Below are positions 54,747 to 62,780 of a DNA stretch of 64,000 bases, piece by piece; positions within the stretch are counted from its first letter, which is position 1; every line of letters starts with the position of its first letter. The stretch is taken from contig NZ_CAJQZC010000004.1 in the NCBI RefSeq assembly GCF_907164555.1, positions 1 to 64,000 of the forward strand, read 5' to 3'. Both the position numbers and the translations under genes were made by a program. The stretch is from Paraburkholderia saeva (GTDB lineage Bacteria; Pseudomonadota; Gammaproteobacteria; Burkholderiales; Burkholderiaceae). A model generated the notes under the pieces. The model was not told where the DNA came from. It ran no database searches and worked only from the letters and a program-made list of their open reading frames with translations.

Positions 54747-54826
54747 TCATCCAAAGGGATGAGATGCAGCTCGCGGCAAAATCATTCGATCGTGGTACGC
54801 GTGGGGCGTCAATCGTCTCCAGAATC
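54747..54826 (+). promoter_or_regulatory. Promoter cassette copy 6 (upstream of thiolase 54942)
   Basis: TCATCC-AAAG-GGATGA (54747-54762) is a perfect inverted pair. It is followed after 30 bp by TGGTACGCG (54793) and by CCAGAATC at 54819; the intermediate half-site is TCATTC. It ends 115 bp before the thiolase. The downstream ATCGAGTCAT is shared with copies 1, 3 and 4. Confidence 0.8.
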
Positions 54827-54941
54827 GGGCATCGAGTCATCGGTTCAATTTCATTGGGAAGATCGCTCATTTGCGAACTGGCCGTCCAGCTTCCCGTGGA
54901 CCGGTGAGTTTCCTTCAGACAGAATGATCAGGAGAATCAAC

Positions 54942-56126
54942 ATGAGCAACGTTCGAGTTGCCGGGGTCGGCATGATCCCCTTCACCAAGCCCGGCAAGAG
55001 CGAGGATTGGGATGTGATGGCGGAGAAGGCCATCCGCCTCGCGCTGGCTGACGCAGGTATCACATACGATCAGGTTCAGCAGGCTTATGCGGCCTATCTC
55101 TACGCCGATTCGACCGCGGGGCAATCCGCCCTCTATCGAATCGGCTCTAGCGGCATCCCGATCTTCAATGTCAACAACAATTGTTCATCAGGCTCGACCG
55201 CACTCTATCTCGCGCGCCAGGCGATTGAAACAGGTGCCGCAGATTGCGTACTCGCCTTCGGCTTCGAGCAGATGACGCCGGGTGCGCTCGGTGCGGTTTT
55301 CAACGACCGCAAGGCAGCCATGGGGAACTACGCAGCCAAGTTCACCGAGTTGCAGACTTACGATCCGACCAAACCGCCCGCGCCGCAGCCTTGGGGCGGC
55401 GCCGCGCGTGAGTACCAGCAGCGTTACGGTGCCAGCGACGAGGCGTTCGCGATGATCTCGGTCAAGGCCCGCCGGCACGCTATCAACAACCCGCTCGCTG
55501 TCTTCCGCGATCCGTTGACGCTAGAAGAGGTGATGGCGTCCCCCAATCTCTCTGGGCCGGTTACGCGCCTGCAGGCCTGTCCCCCTACGTGCGGCGCGGC
55601 CGCGGCGGTGCTGGTCTCGCCCCGCTTCGCCGCCAGGCATGGAATTGATGCGCGGGTGGAGATCCTCGCGCAATCGCTCACCACTGACTTACAAAAGACG
55701 TGGGATGGGCGTTCGATGATGAGCGTGGTTGGCTTCGACATGGCCCGGGCGGCCGCAGACCAGGTCTATGAAGCCTCGGGTGTGTCGCCCGACGACGTGG
55801 ATGTGGTCGAACTCCATGATTGCTTCACGCCAGGGGAATTGTTCGCCTACGAATCGCTGCGACTGACGCCTGAGGGAACAGCCGAGCGCTACATCCGAGA
55901 CGGGCAGAACACCTATGGTGGCAAGCATGTGGTGAATCCGTCAGGCGGCCTTCTCTCGAAGGGTCACCCGATTGGGGCGACCGGTCTGGCGCAATGCTAT
56001 GAGCTGACACACCAACTCCGCGGGACCGCGGAAAAGAGGCAGGTCAATGACGCGCGACTTGCACTCCAGCACAACCTGGGCAATGGCGGCGCATGTGTAG
56101 TGACGCTCTACGGCCGGAGCGATTGA
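54942..56126 (+). CDS. SCP-x-type thiolase (copy 2 of the 19044 gene)
   Basis: 394 residues. Cys81 in NNNCSSGSTALY, VVELHDCFTPGE and GGLLSKGHPIGATG are all intact. It has the same length and start context as the 19044 protein. Identity is patchy: the first roughly 110 bases, the block around 55532-55682 and the 3' end are the same as in copy 1, while blocks between differ at many codons. The function is presumably the same class of side-chain or branched 3-oxoacyl-CoA cleavage. It is driven by cassette copy 6 and followed by the second crotonase. Confidence 0.88.
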   Translation: MSNVRVAGVGMIPFTKPGKSEDWDVMAEKAIRLALADAGITYDQVQQAYAAYLYADSTAGQSALYRIGSSGIPIFNVNNNCSSGSTALYLARQAIETGAADCVLAFGFEQMTPGALGAVFNDRKAAMGNYAAKFTELQTYDPTKPPAPQPWGGAAREYQQRYGASDEAFAMISVKARRHAINNPLAVFRDPLTLEEVMASPNLSGPVTRLQACPPTCGAAAAVLVSPRFAARHGIDARVEILAQSLTTDLQKTWDGRSMMSVVGFDMARAAADQVYEASGVSPDDVDVVELHDCFTPGELFAYESLRLTPEGTAERYIRDGQNTYGGKHVVNPSGGLLSKGHPIGATGLAQCYELTHQLRGTAEKRQVNDARLALQHNLGNGGACVVTLYGRSD

Positions 56127-56220
56127 GTGGGTCACGTGGTCGCCACATTCGGCGAGCCAAAGGCGAACCGCGCTTCTTTTTCGTTAGCCGATCAGCAAGT
56201 GTGAAACAGGAGACACAAAC

Positions 56221-57114
56221 ATGACGACAGAAGACCGCAAGTACGAACAGGTGATTTACGAGGAGCCCGCTCCCAAAGTGGCGCGGATCGTGATGAATCG
56301 ACCGAGCCGGCGCAACGCGCAGGGCGTCACGATGACTTACGAACTGGACGACGCGTTCAAGCGTGCGTGCCACGACGACAAGATCAACGTGATCATCCTT
56401 GCCGCCTCAGGTGATCACTGGAACTCCGGCCACGACATCAGTGGCGAAGAAGCATCCATGCCGTCGCCAGATCAAGTCGTAGGGCTTTGGGGAGACTATG
56501 GTGGCAAGGGCTGGGAGGGCTTCTACTCACGTGAGAGGGAGATCTATCTCGAGATCACCGAGCGCTGGCGCAATGCGCCGAAGCCCGTGATTGCTGAGAT
56601 CCAGGGATCCGTGATTTCGGGCGGGATCATACTCACCTGGATGTGCGATCTTATCGTGTGTTCTGAGGATGCCCGCTTTCGCGACGCGACTGCGGCAGAG
56701 ATGGGCATTGCGGGTGTCGAGTTCTGGCAGCATCCCTACGAGATGAGCGTGCGCCAGGCGAAGGAATGGCTGATGACCGGCGGGTGGTTGACCGCGCAGG
56801 AAGCCGAGCGGCGGGGCATGGTCAACCATGTCGTTCCCCGCGACCAGCTGGCGGCGCGAACGCTCGATCTGGCCAACAACATCGCAGCAAAAAATCCGTT
56901 CACCATGAAGATGGTGAAGCAGGCGATGAACTTCGCGCAGGACCAGATGGGGCGCAAGGCGTCGGTTGACTTCGGCTTCCATCTTCACCAGATCGGACAC
57001 ATGCAGGCGATGCTCACCAGCGGGTTCCCGATCGACATCGACAGTATGCCGCCTGCCATGCGTGCGACCATACAAAAGGCGATCGCCGCACAAAAGGGCG
57101 CCGCTGCAGAATAA
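56221..57114 (+). CDS. Atypical crotonase family protein (copy 2 of the 20323 gene)
   Basis: 297 residues, collinear with the 20323 protein. The spacer (56127-56220) and the first roughly 105 bases of the gene are identical to copy 1. As in copy 1, the hydratase glutamates are missing: SGGIILTWMCD at the first site, ATAAEMGIAG at the second. The most different parts are residues about 75-105 (EEASMPSPDQVVGLWGDY in place of EGPDNPSPDQIVGLCGCF), near the substrate pocket. That suggests a different substrate shape for the same chemistry. Confidence 0.82.
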   Translation: MTTEDRKYEQVIYEEPAPKVARIVMNRPSRRNAQGVTMTYELDDAFKRACHDDKINVIILAASGDHWNSGHDISGEEASMPSPDQVVGLWGDYGGKGWEGFYSREREIYLEITERWRNAPKPVIAEIQGSVISGGIILTWMCDLIVCSEDARFRDATAAEMGIAGVEFWQHPYEMSVRQAKEWLMTGGWLTAQEAERRGMVNHVVPRDQLAARTLDLANNIAAKNPFTMKMVKQAMNFAQDQMGRKASVDFGFHLHQIGHMQAMLTSGFPIDIDSMPPAMRATIQKAIAAQKGAAAE

Positions 57115-57340
57115 GAACCCGAACCCCGCAGTGGGCGATGCGCCCGCCGCGGGAGCAGCAGTCCGATTGGAAATCAAATGATGGACATCGTTAGCCGCGC
57201 CGTCTTTTGCCCCGAGTTAGAAGTTCGCAGTGAAACATTGCGATTTTCGATGGGGATTCGGTGGATTCGGTGGACTCTGGGACAGGTCGTATTACACCTG
57301 TCAACAGGGCGGTGGCATTAAATGAGGCGAAAGAGAGGTC

Positions 57341-57595
57341 ATGAGTAGCGCAAAAAACTCGTTACGAGAGACGGTCGCGCACTGGCTCGATGTGGATTCG
57401 CCGAACGGGCTTCGGGTCACCGAGTTTAGAAACAGGCGATCCACGCACGAATGCTACGTACGCGTCGAGAGGATGACTGCGACAGGTCCCGTTGCGATGT
57501 TCTTTTTTCGCCACCAAGACGGGGCGTGGCGCATATTCCCACCGAGTCGGGAACGGCCGGCAATGCGCCCCACACCAAGATCGACGGACTTCTAA
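57341..57595 (+). CDS. Small protein of unknown function
   Basis: 84 residues, starting at an ATG after GAGAGG. The central part (ECYVRVERMTATGPVAMFFF) is followed by RHQDGAWRIFPP, which is compositionally protein-like, basic and without signal peptide or membrane segment. I do not recognise a family. The 226 bp before it contain only a short tandem repeat (GGATTCGGT twice, near 57255). It is a plausible but unproven gene. Confidence 0.45.
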   Translation: MSSAKNSLRETVAHWLDVDSPNGLRVTEFRNRRSTHECYVRVERMTATGPVAMFFFRHQDGAWRIFPPSRERPAMRPTPRSTDF

Positions 57596-57713
57596 CTCAC
57601 CACACTAGTGCGAGAGGATTGGCTGGACGGCGGGCAAACGGCAACCTCTTTTGTCGTGTTTTCGCCGCCGGAAAAGAGCGTCATGCTCAAATTTAACTGA
57701 AAAAGGAGACCTT

Positions 57714-58082
57714 ATGAAAGCGGTCAGAATGTCGCAGGCGCTGGGCGTCGTGTTGAGCCTCGCGTTTGTGTCGAGTGTGTACGCCCAGTCCCAATCGAGT
57801 ACGCCGACGGCGACGGTGGATTCGGCCGCGTCTGCCAAAGCAAGCCAAAACAGCACTAGGAAAGCCGATCGCAAACTCGGATCCGATGTGCGGCATGCTC
57901 TGGGGAAGGCCAGAGATATCACTGCGACGAACATCTTCGTGCGCGCACGTGGTGGCGCTGTCACGCTAACGGGAACGGTACGGGACATTGCGCAGATTGA
58001 TAGAGCCACAGAGGTGGCGAAAAGCGTGCCAGGCGTGACTTCGGTTGTGAATAAGCTGTCTCTGGAAGCGCAGAATTATTAG
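57714..58082 (+). CDS. Periplasmic BON domain protein
   Basis: 122 residues. The signal peptide MKAVRMSQALGVVLSLAF is cleaved near SSVYAQ. A low-complexity Ser/Thr/Ala spacer follows to about residue 50, then one BON domain (about 55-120: SDVRHALGKARDITATNIFV, GGAVTLTGTV and VPGVTSVVNKL). BON proteins (OsmY type) bind membranes or phospholipids and are often stress-induced. The ATG at 57714 has an AAAGGAGA site. No link to the catabolic genes is evident. Confidence 0.82.
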   Translation: MKAVRMSQALGVVLSLAFVSSVYAQSQSSTPTATVDSAASAKASQNSTRKADRKLGSDVRHALGKARDITATNIFVRARGGAVTLTGTVRDIAQIDRATEVAKSVPGVTSVVNKLSLEAQNY

Positions 58083-58818
58083 CTTGTTAGTCGACGCTGC
58101 ATGAGTGCGCGTGGCGGACTCATGCACGCTTGTTAAAGGCTAAACAGCGCGCGCGCCCTTTCAGCTGACCGAGCGTAATTGCGCGCTGCGTAAGAACGTA
58201 GCCTCGAAACTGGGTACACGGCTATCCACGAACGATTCGTTACAGAGGACGCCGCGGACAATTTTGAAATGGAGCAACGTTCTCGGTTCGGTCAAAATCA
58301 GCATTCGTCGAACTCGGCACCGAACGTTCGACTTTCGCCACGAGGAATGACTAGAAGTCTACGCAGCAGAACCGAATCCCGATGCGCGACGAGGTTGGCG
58401 GGCGTGACTTAGCGACATACCGACCGGCCATCTTCGCTGAACCTTGGAGCAACCGTTGCTGCTGCCGCAGAGGACTTCGTCCAGCTTGGGCACGATGCAC
58501 GACCCCGGGCGCTGCCATCGCCCCAGCGCAGTGTGTCGGGATCGACGCTCCCTTCAACGTTTGCGTCTCCTCGTGGTCACGAATCCGGCAACGTCGCATA
58601 ACAGCGCATATCCGTAAATCACTTGTGGAATCGGCGAGTATGCATTGGAGATGCAGCGTGGCAAGGAAGGCTGTAGCGTCCAAGTTGCCGCTGTACCGGC
58701 TCGGATTGTCTGGACACGGTTTTGCAACTCAGGCGAGATCTTTGAGGGCGACTTCCGTTAGCCATGTGGAGACGAGAATCAGTATGCGAGCGATTCATTC
58801 AATCGCAGAGGCGTTCAC
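58083..58818. other. Gene-poor region between the BON and LysR genes
   Basis: About 735 bp. The longest frames (58382-58822 plus, 58351-58683 minus) have arginine/cysteine-rich, non-protein-like composition and no recognisable domain. Nothing can be supported except that the LysR promoter must lie at its right end. Confidence 0.45.
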
Positions 58819-59745
58819 ATGATAATTTTTGATCGCCAACAGTTGGAGGCCTTTGCTGCCGTAGTGGAGATGCGGCATTTCGGGGAGGCTGCTGCCGTGC
58901 TAAATGTCACGCGTGGTGCTGTGTCCCAGCGTCTCAAGGCTCTGGAGGAAGCGCTCGGATCGCCGCTCGTAGTTCGCGAGGGAAATGTTCCGACGCCTGC
59001 GGGAGAGGCGCTGTTGCGGCATATCCTTTTGCTTAAGGTACTGGAAGCCGACACCCTGCAGCACATCAGACCGACGCAGACACAGCGGCCGCGCATTGCC
59101 ATTGCAGTTAATGCCGATTCGTTGGCAACATGGTTTGAGGAAATCGCCTGGGAAATCTCGAAGAGAAATGTTGCTCTGGAACTTATCGTGGACGATCAGG
59201 ATCACACCCTTCCGTGCTTGTCGCGGGGTGAAGCGATGGGCTGCGTTTCGACCTCAAGCGAACCTCCTACGGGGTTTCTAGCTGAAAGTATCGGTGCTAT
59301 GGATTACGAATGTGTTGCGAATGTACAGTTCGCCCGGCAGTACTTTCCGCAAGGGCTAGGTTTGCATAATGTTCTTGCTGCGCCGGCTGTCCTCTATAAC
59401 CGGAAAGATGGGTTGCATGGGCTGTTTCTTGAGCGGCTGCTAGATTTCAAGATAAAAAACTTCGCGGCGCATTACTTCCCCTCCCCGTCAGCGCTGCTGG
59501 CCGCAATCGAGAACGGGGTTGGCTACGGTCTGGTGCCTTGTGTTCAGGCACAACCGTCAATTGACCTCGGCAAGCTAGTGAGCTTGGCTCCAGCACACAA
59601 AATTTCAGTTGAACTCTATTGGCATCATTGGGAGACCGCGCCATCGAACGCGCAAGCGATCAACGATCTTGTGATTCGCCATGCGCGTCGAGTGCTGATC
59701 CAGTCTGCCCAGACCGTCGATCCAGATGCCAAAGAAGATACATAG
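58819..59745 (+). CDS. LysR family regulator, ArgP/IciA-like
   Basis: 308 residues. The N-terminal winged HTH (about 5-64) reads FDRQQLEAFAAVVEMRHFGE and TRGAVSQRLKALEEALGSPL. The effector domain includes DYECVANVQFARQYFPQGL and APAVLYNRKDGLHGLFLE, both typical of ArgP, the lysine/arginine-responsive regulator that controls lysE/argO exporters. There is no exporter of that type beside it; it converges on a permease gene with a 9-bp gap. It may regulate the desaturase/permease operon or itself. Confidence 0.85.
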   Translation: MIIFDRQQLEAFAAVVEMRHFGEAAAVLNVTRGAVSQRLKALEEALGSPLVVREGNVPTPAGEALLRHILLLKVLEADTLQHIRPTQTQRPRIAIAVNADSLATWFEEIAWEISKRNVALELIVDDQDHTLPCLSRGEAMGCVSTSSEPPTGFLAESIGAMDYECVANVQFARQYFPQGLGLHNVLAAPAVLYNRKDGLHGLFLERLLDFKIKNFAAHYFPSPSALLAAIENGVGYGLVPCVQAQPSIDLGKLVSLAPAHKISVELYWHHWETAPSNAQAINDLVIRHARRVLIQSAQTVDPDAKEDT

Positions 59746-59754
59746 ATCGCGTAG

Positions 59755-61032
59755 CTATCCTGACGAACTTTGATTCAAGGGCGCTGAGGCACTATCGTCT
59801 ATACCAGTCGGGGCTTTCGATCGTAACGCTTCGACAAATGCACAGGGCCACGCGAGTATGAGCGGCATCGATTCGGGAAGATGCCCCGCGTGAATCCATA
59901 GGACCAGATAGCAGGCCATTGCGATCGTGAATCCAGTCATCATTGACCGCCGTGCCGCGTGCGCCGTCACGTGCCGGCCGAGCAACGTCAAGCCGAGTAG
60001 TGGGCCGACTGATGCTAGATAGACGACGTTCAGCATTACCATGGTGTCGATGATGCTTTGTCCACGCGCCGTAACCAAGGTCGCAGCGCAAACGGATAGT
60101 ACCCGGTTGAGTGCAGATGGATACTGCTGACGGTGCCATAGGGCAACCATCGCATCACTCGTCGCGCGGACAATTGAGCATGCTGAACCGAGAGCAGCCG
60201 TGATCAGCGCAGCAATTGCGAAGGCCAAACTGCTGCCGTTGGCATGGCCGAGAACGAGGGTTAGCATGTGTGGAATGATCTGAACCGGATCCGCCACTGC
60301 GCGTAGGTGCCATAGCTCTGCGTTGGCGATGACGGCTGAGGCGGGAAGAAACCCCATGGCAAAAACGACTACGGCGGCAAGCAGACATCCAAGACGAGCG
60401 CCAATCGGCGTGCTAGAAGCGATCAGAAATTGTTGATAATCGGCGCCACAGATGACGAGCGCGACAACAGATAAGAACGTCATCCCGCTATGATCGAGTG
60501 ACGGAAGTCTCATTGATTCCAAGAAGTTTGCTGGTGCATGAAGCCATATAGCGAGACCATGTGCCTTGATCAGCGTGTATGCCAAGATCACGTTACATCC
60601 CCCGATACAGAGCGCCAGCACGCCGGACAGCCACGACAGTCGAAGAAATGATAGGCCAACAACCAGGCAGTCCACTACAAAGATCGATATGGCATGCGGC
60701 ACTCCAGACATGGCCAGCACGGATGATGCTCCCCGAATTTGCGCGCTCAAGACGCCCGTCATCCAGATTAGGGATAGAAATGCGACCTGCCGGCTGACCG
60801 TTGAACCATATCGCAGATCGAAACGTGTCCAGATGGATTGTCCTGTGGCCCAGAGCTGCGGGGCGATGAGACCCAATGCCAGAAGCCCGATGGCACTCGC
60901 GACGGCGTAAAGGCAGGCCGCCATACCCTGTCGCAGTGCGAGCTCGCCCGTTCCCATGAGAAAGCCGATTCCGCAACTGGTAGAAATGAGCAGGCTTGCA
61001 ACCTGCCAGACAGATAGGTTTCGATTAGCCAT
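59755..61032 (-). CDS. Sodium:solute symporter-like permease
   Basis: 425 residues, almost entirely hydrophobic, with about 11-12 membrane segments. It opens LSVWQVASLLISTSCGIGFL and MGTGELALRQGM, a discontinuous first helix typical of LeuT-fold sodium:solute symporters. Substrate unknown. Its start overlaps the stop of the desaturase gene by 8 bp, so they are co-transcribed and translationally coupled. The pairing of a desaturase with a symporter is unusual. Assignment to the SSS family rather than APC is moderate. Confidence 0.65.
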   Translation of the reverse strand: MANRNLSVWQVASLLISTSCGIGFLMGTGELALRQGMAACLYAVASAIGLLALGLIAPQLWATGQSIWTRFDLRYGSTVSRQVAFLSLIWMTGVLSAQIRGASSVLAMSGVPHAISIFVVDCLVVGLSFLRLSWLSGVLALCIGGCNVILAYTLIKAHGLAIWLHAPANFLESMRLPSLDHSGMTFLSVVALVICGADYQQFLIASSTPIGARLGCLLAAVVVFAMGFLPASAVIANAELWHLRAVADPVQIIPHMLTLVLGHANGSSLAFAIAALITAALGSACSIVRATSDAMVALWHRQQYPSALNRVLSVCAATLVTARGQSIIDTMVMLNVVYLASVGPLLGLTLLGRHVTAHAARRSMMTGFTIAMACYLVLWIHAGHLPESMPLILAWPCAFVEALRSKAPTGIDDSASAPLNQSSSG

Positions 61033-61966
61033 GATTCGCTCCCCAACCGGCGACGCTTGACGAAGAGCCCTTCAGATACCCGTGGCACACGAGCGCTCGA
61101 TCTTTATAGTCACTGAGTTTCATCAGTCGAGCGTGCAATCTTGGCAACTGGTGATAGGGGATCGTGGGGAAGAGATGGTGCGTCAGGTGGTAGCCGTTAT
61201 GATGGGGATGCAGCAGCACGGACAGCAGTCCGTGGTCCGGGATTTCGCGCGTGAAATTGAAGGTGCCTCCGGGCTTGAGGCCGTAATGGTCGGTCATCTC
61301 GCGAAATGTCGTGATGGCATGAAAGACGGTTGCTCTTGCACCGAACCAAAGGACGCAGAACATCAACGCGAAGTGCGGATTGGCTTTGGCGATAGGCAAC
61401 CCGACCACAATCCACCAGGTAAAAATTGCAAATCGTTGGCAGTGGGTTAGGTTTCCCACGGCGAGATGTCCCATGATGGAACCACGAAATATCGAGAATG
61501 TGGCGAGGTGGTACAGATACGCGTGGTACCAATGACCACCTTCAAATACGACCTGCGGTAACAGATCTGGATCACGTTCAGGATGGCCTAGCCAGGCGTG
61601 ATGATGCGCATGCTGCTCGCGATAGACCGACAGGCTGTTCAGTAGCGGTGGCGCCAGAAGAAAATGCGCAAGTGCGTCATTGGTCTCGCGGTGAGCACTT
61701 AGATTTCCGTGACCGGCTTCGTGTAGCAGATTGCCTAGTGCGCGCTGTCGATTCCCTATAACAACAAGTGCGAAGACGCTTGCAGCCCAGCCAATCCGAT
61801 AGGTCGCCCAAACTGAGAGCGCGATTACCATCCAGTCAACGGTAATGTCAGTAATGACGCGCCAGGTTTGTGGTCTCGGTAGTCGCCACGCTGGATCGCG
61901 GTTCAGCATGGCTTGCTTGATTAGGATTCGATCAGCATTGGATGACGATGCATCGTTCAAGTTCAT
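61025..61966 (-). CDS. Membrane fatty acid desaturase/hydroxylase family protein
   Basis: 313 residues. Three histidine boxes are present: HEAGH (82-86), HAHHH (119-123) and HLTHH near residue 262, each separated by hydrophobic stretches as in membrane di-iron desaturases, hydroxylases and related ketolases. It uses O2 and electrons to desaturate or hydroxylate a lipid-like substrate at the inner membrane. The start at 61966 follows GGAGG. It is divergent from the ACT-domain gene. The downstream gene encodes a symporter-like permease, and a LysR regulator converges from the left. Confidence 0.82.
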   Translation of the reverse strand: MNLNDASSSNADRILIKQAMLNRDPAWRLPRPQTWRVITDITVDWMVIALSVWATYRIGWAASVFALVVIGNRQRALGNLLHEAGHGNLSAHRETNDALAHFLLAPPLLNSLSVYREQHAHHHAWLGHPERDPDLLPQVVFEGGHWYHAYLYHLATFSIFRGSIMGHLAVGNLTHCQRFAIFTWWIVVGLPIAKANPHFALMFCVLWFGARATVFHAITTFREMTDHYGLKPGGTFNFTREIPDHGLLSVLLHPHHNGYHLTHHLFPTIPYHQLPRLHARLMKLSDYKDRALVCHGYLKGSSSSVAGWGANHG

Positions 61967-62164
61967 TGTGGCCTCCTTCAGCCGACATGAACTCCCCGCG
62001 GTTCGGATTACTAGATGGTTTTATTGATTGAGATGCAATAGTCCGATCATAGGCAACGATTTCCCTTTCGATGGATCGGTTAGGAACGTTGTTGACCGGA
62101 TAGTTTTTCTAGACACCTGAAAAGGCGAAAGGTAGTGTAAGGTGAAGGCCGTGAATGGCGTCTG

Positions 62165-62590
62165 ATGGAGGAAACGTTGAGCGAGAAAGCCTTGGACAAG
62201 CTGTGTGCCGCGATCGCACCGGAGATGGCCGAACCCATCTATGTCTATTGTTCGTTTCCCGATTTCGTTGTGCCCGTGGGGCTGTCGGTACTTTGCACGT
62301 TCCGGGAGAGTGAAGGGTTGACTGCGGTGATCGATCTGCAGGATGCCGAGCGCGATGCGATACCGCATACCTTCAAGGCACGCCTCATTACCCTCAAGGT
62401 ACATTCGAGTCTCGAGGCGGTGGGGTTCCTAGCAGTCGTATCGACGCACTTAGCGTGGGCACGCATCCCATGCAATGCGATCGCCGGCTATCACCACGAT
62501 CACATTCTGGTCCCTGTCGATCGAGCTGATGCGGCGCTTGCCGTTCTCAGCGGGATACGCAATGTAAACGTGTCCTCGCTCTTTGAATAG
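62165..62590 (+). CDS. ACT domain-containing protein (COG3602-like)
   Basis: 141 residues. The middle FRESEGLTAVIDLQDAER and the ACT-like C-terminal half, with ITLKVHSSLEAVGFLAVVST and GYHHDHILVPVDRADAAL, match a small family of bacterial ACT proteins of unknown ligand. ACT domains normally bind amino acids. The start is uncertain: ATG 62165 or TTG 62177, the latter having a better GGAGGAA site. It is divergent from the desaturase gene. Confidence 0.75.
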   Translation: MEETLSEKALDKLCAAIAPEMAEPIYVYCSFPDFVVPVGLSVLCTFRESEGLTAVIDLQDAERDAIPHTFKARLITLKVHSSLEAVGFLAVVSTHLAWARIPCNAIAGYHHDHILVPVDRADAALAVLSGIRNVNVSSLFE

Positions 62591-62780
62591 GTCCCGGAAT
62601 TCGCCCTGATTCGATGAGTTTTATTGAAGGGCGGATAGTTAACGTGCCGGAAACGATGCATCCCTTGCCCCGCATGTGCTCATTCCCTAGATTGTCTCTA
62701 TAGGTCATACATAAGAGCAATCCAGTATCGGGGACATCGCTACCCTCTCTATGCGTTATGCCGGGAGGAAGGGAGGGCAT

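Larger units (their letters stand above)
54942..57114 (+). repeat. Direct repeat, copy 2: thiolase-crotonase module
   Basis: Partner of 19044-21216 in the same orientation. Perfect blocks correspond to about 55532-55682 and 56061-56325, the latter covering the thiolase end, the intergenic spacer and the crotonase start. Confidence 0.85.

Noticed and set aside
57250..57275. Short tandem repeat GGATTCGGT
   Set aside because: Only two copies plus a partial; too short to be meaningful.
58382..58822. 146-codon plus-strand frame before the LysR gene
   Set aside because: Arg/Cys-rich, no ribosome site, no recognisable domain, and it overlaps the LysR start.
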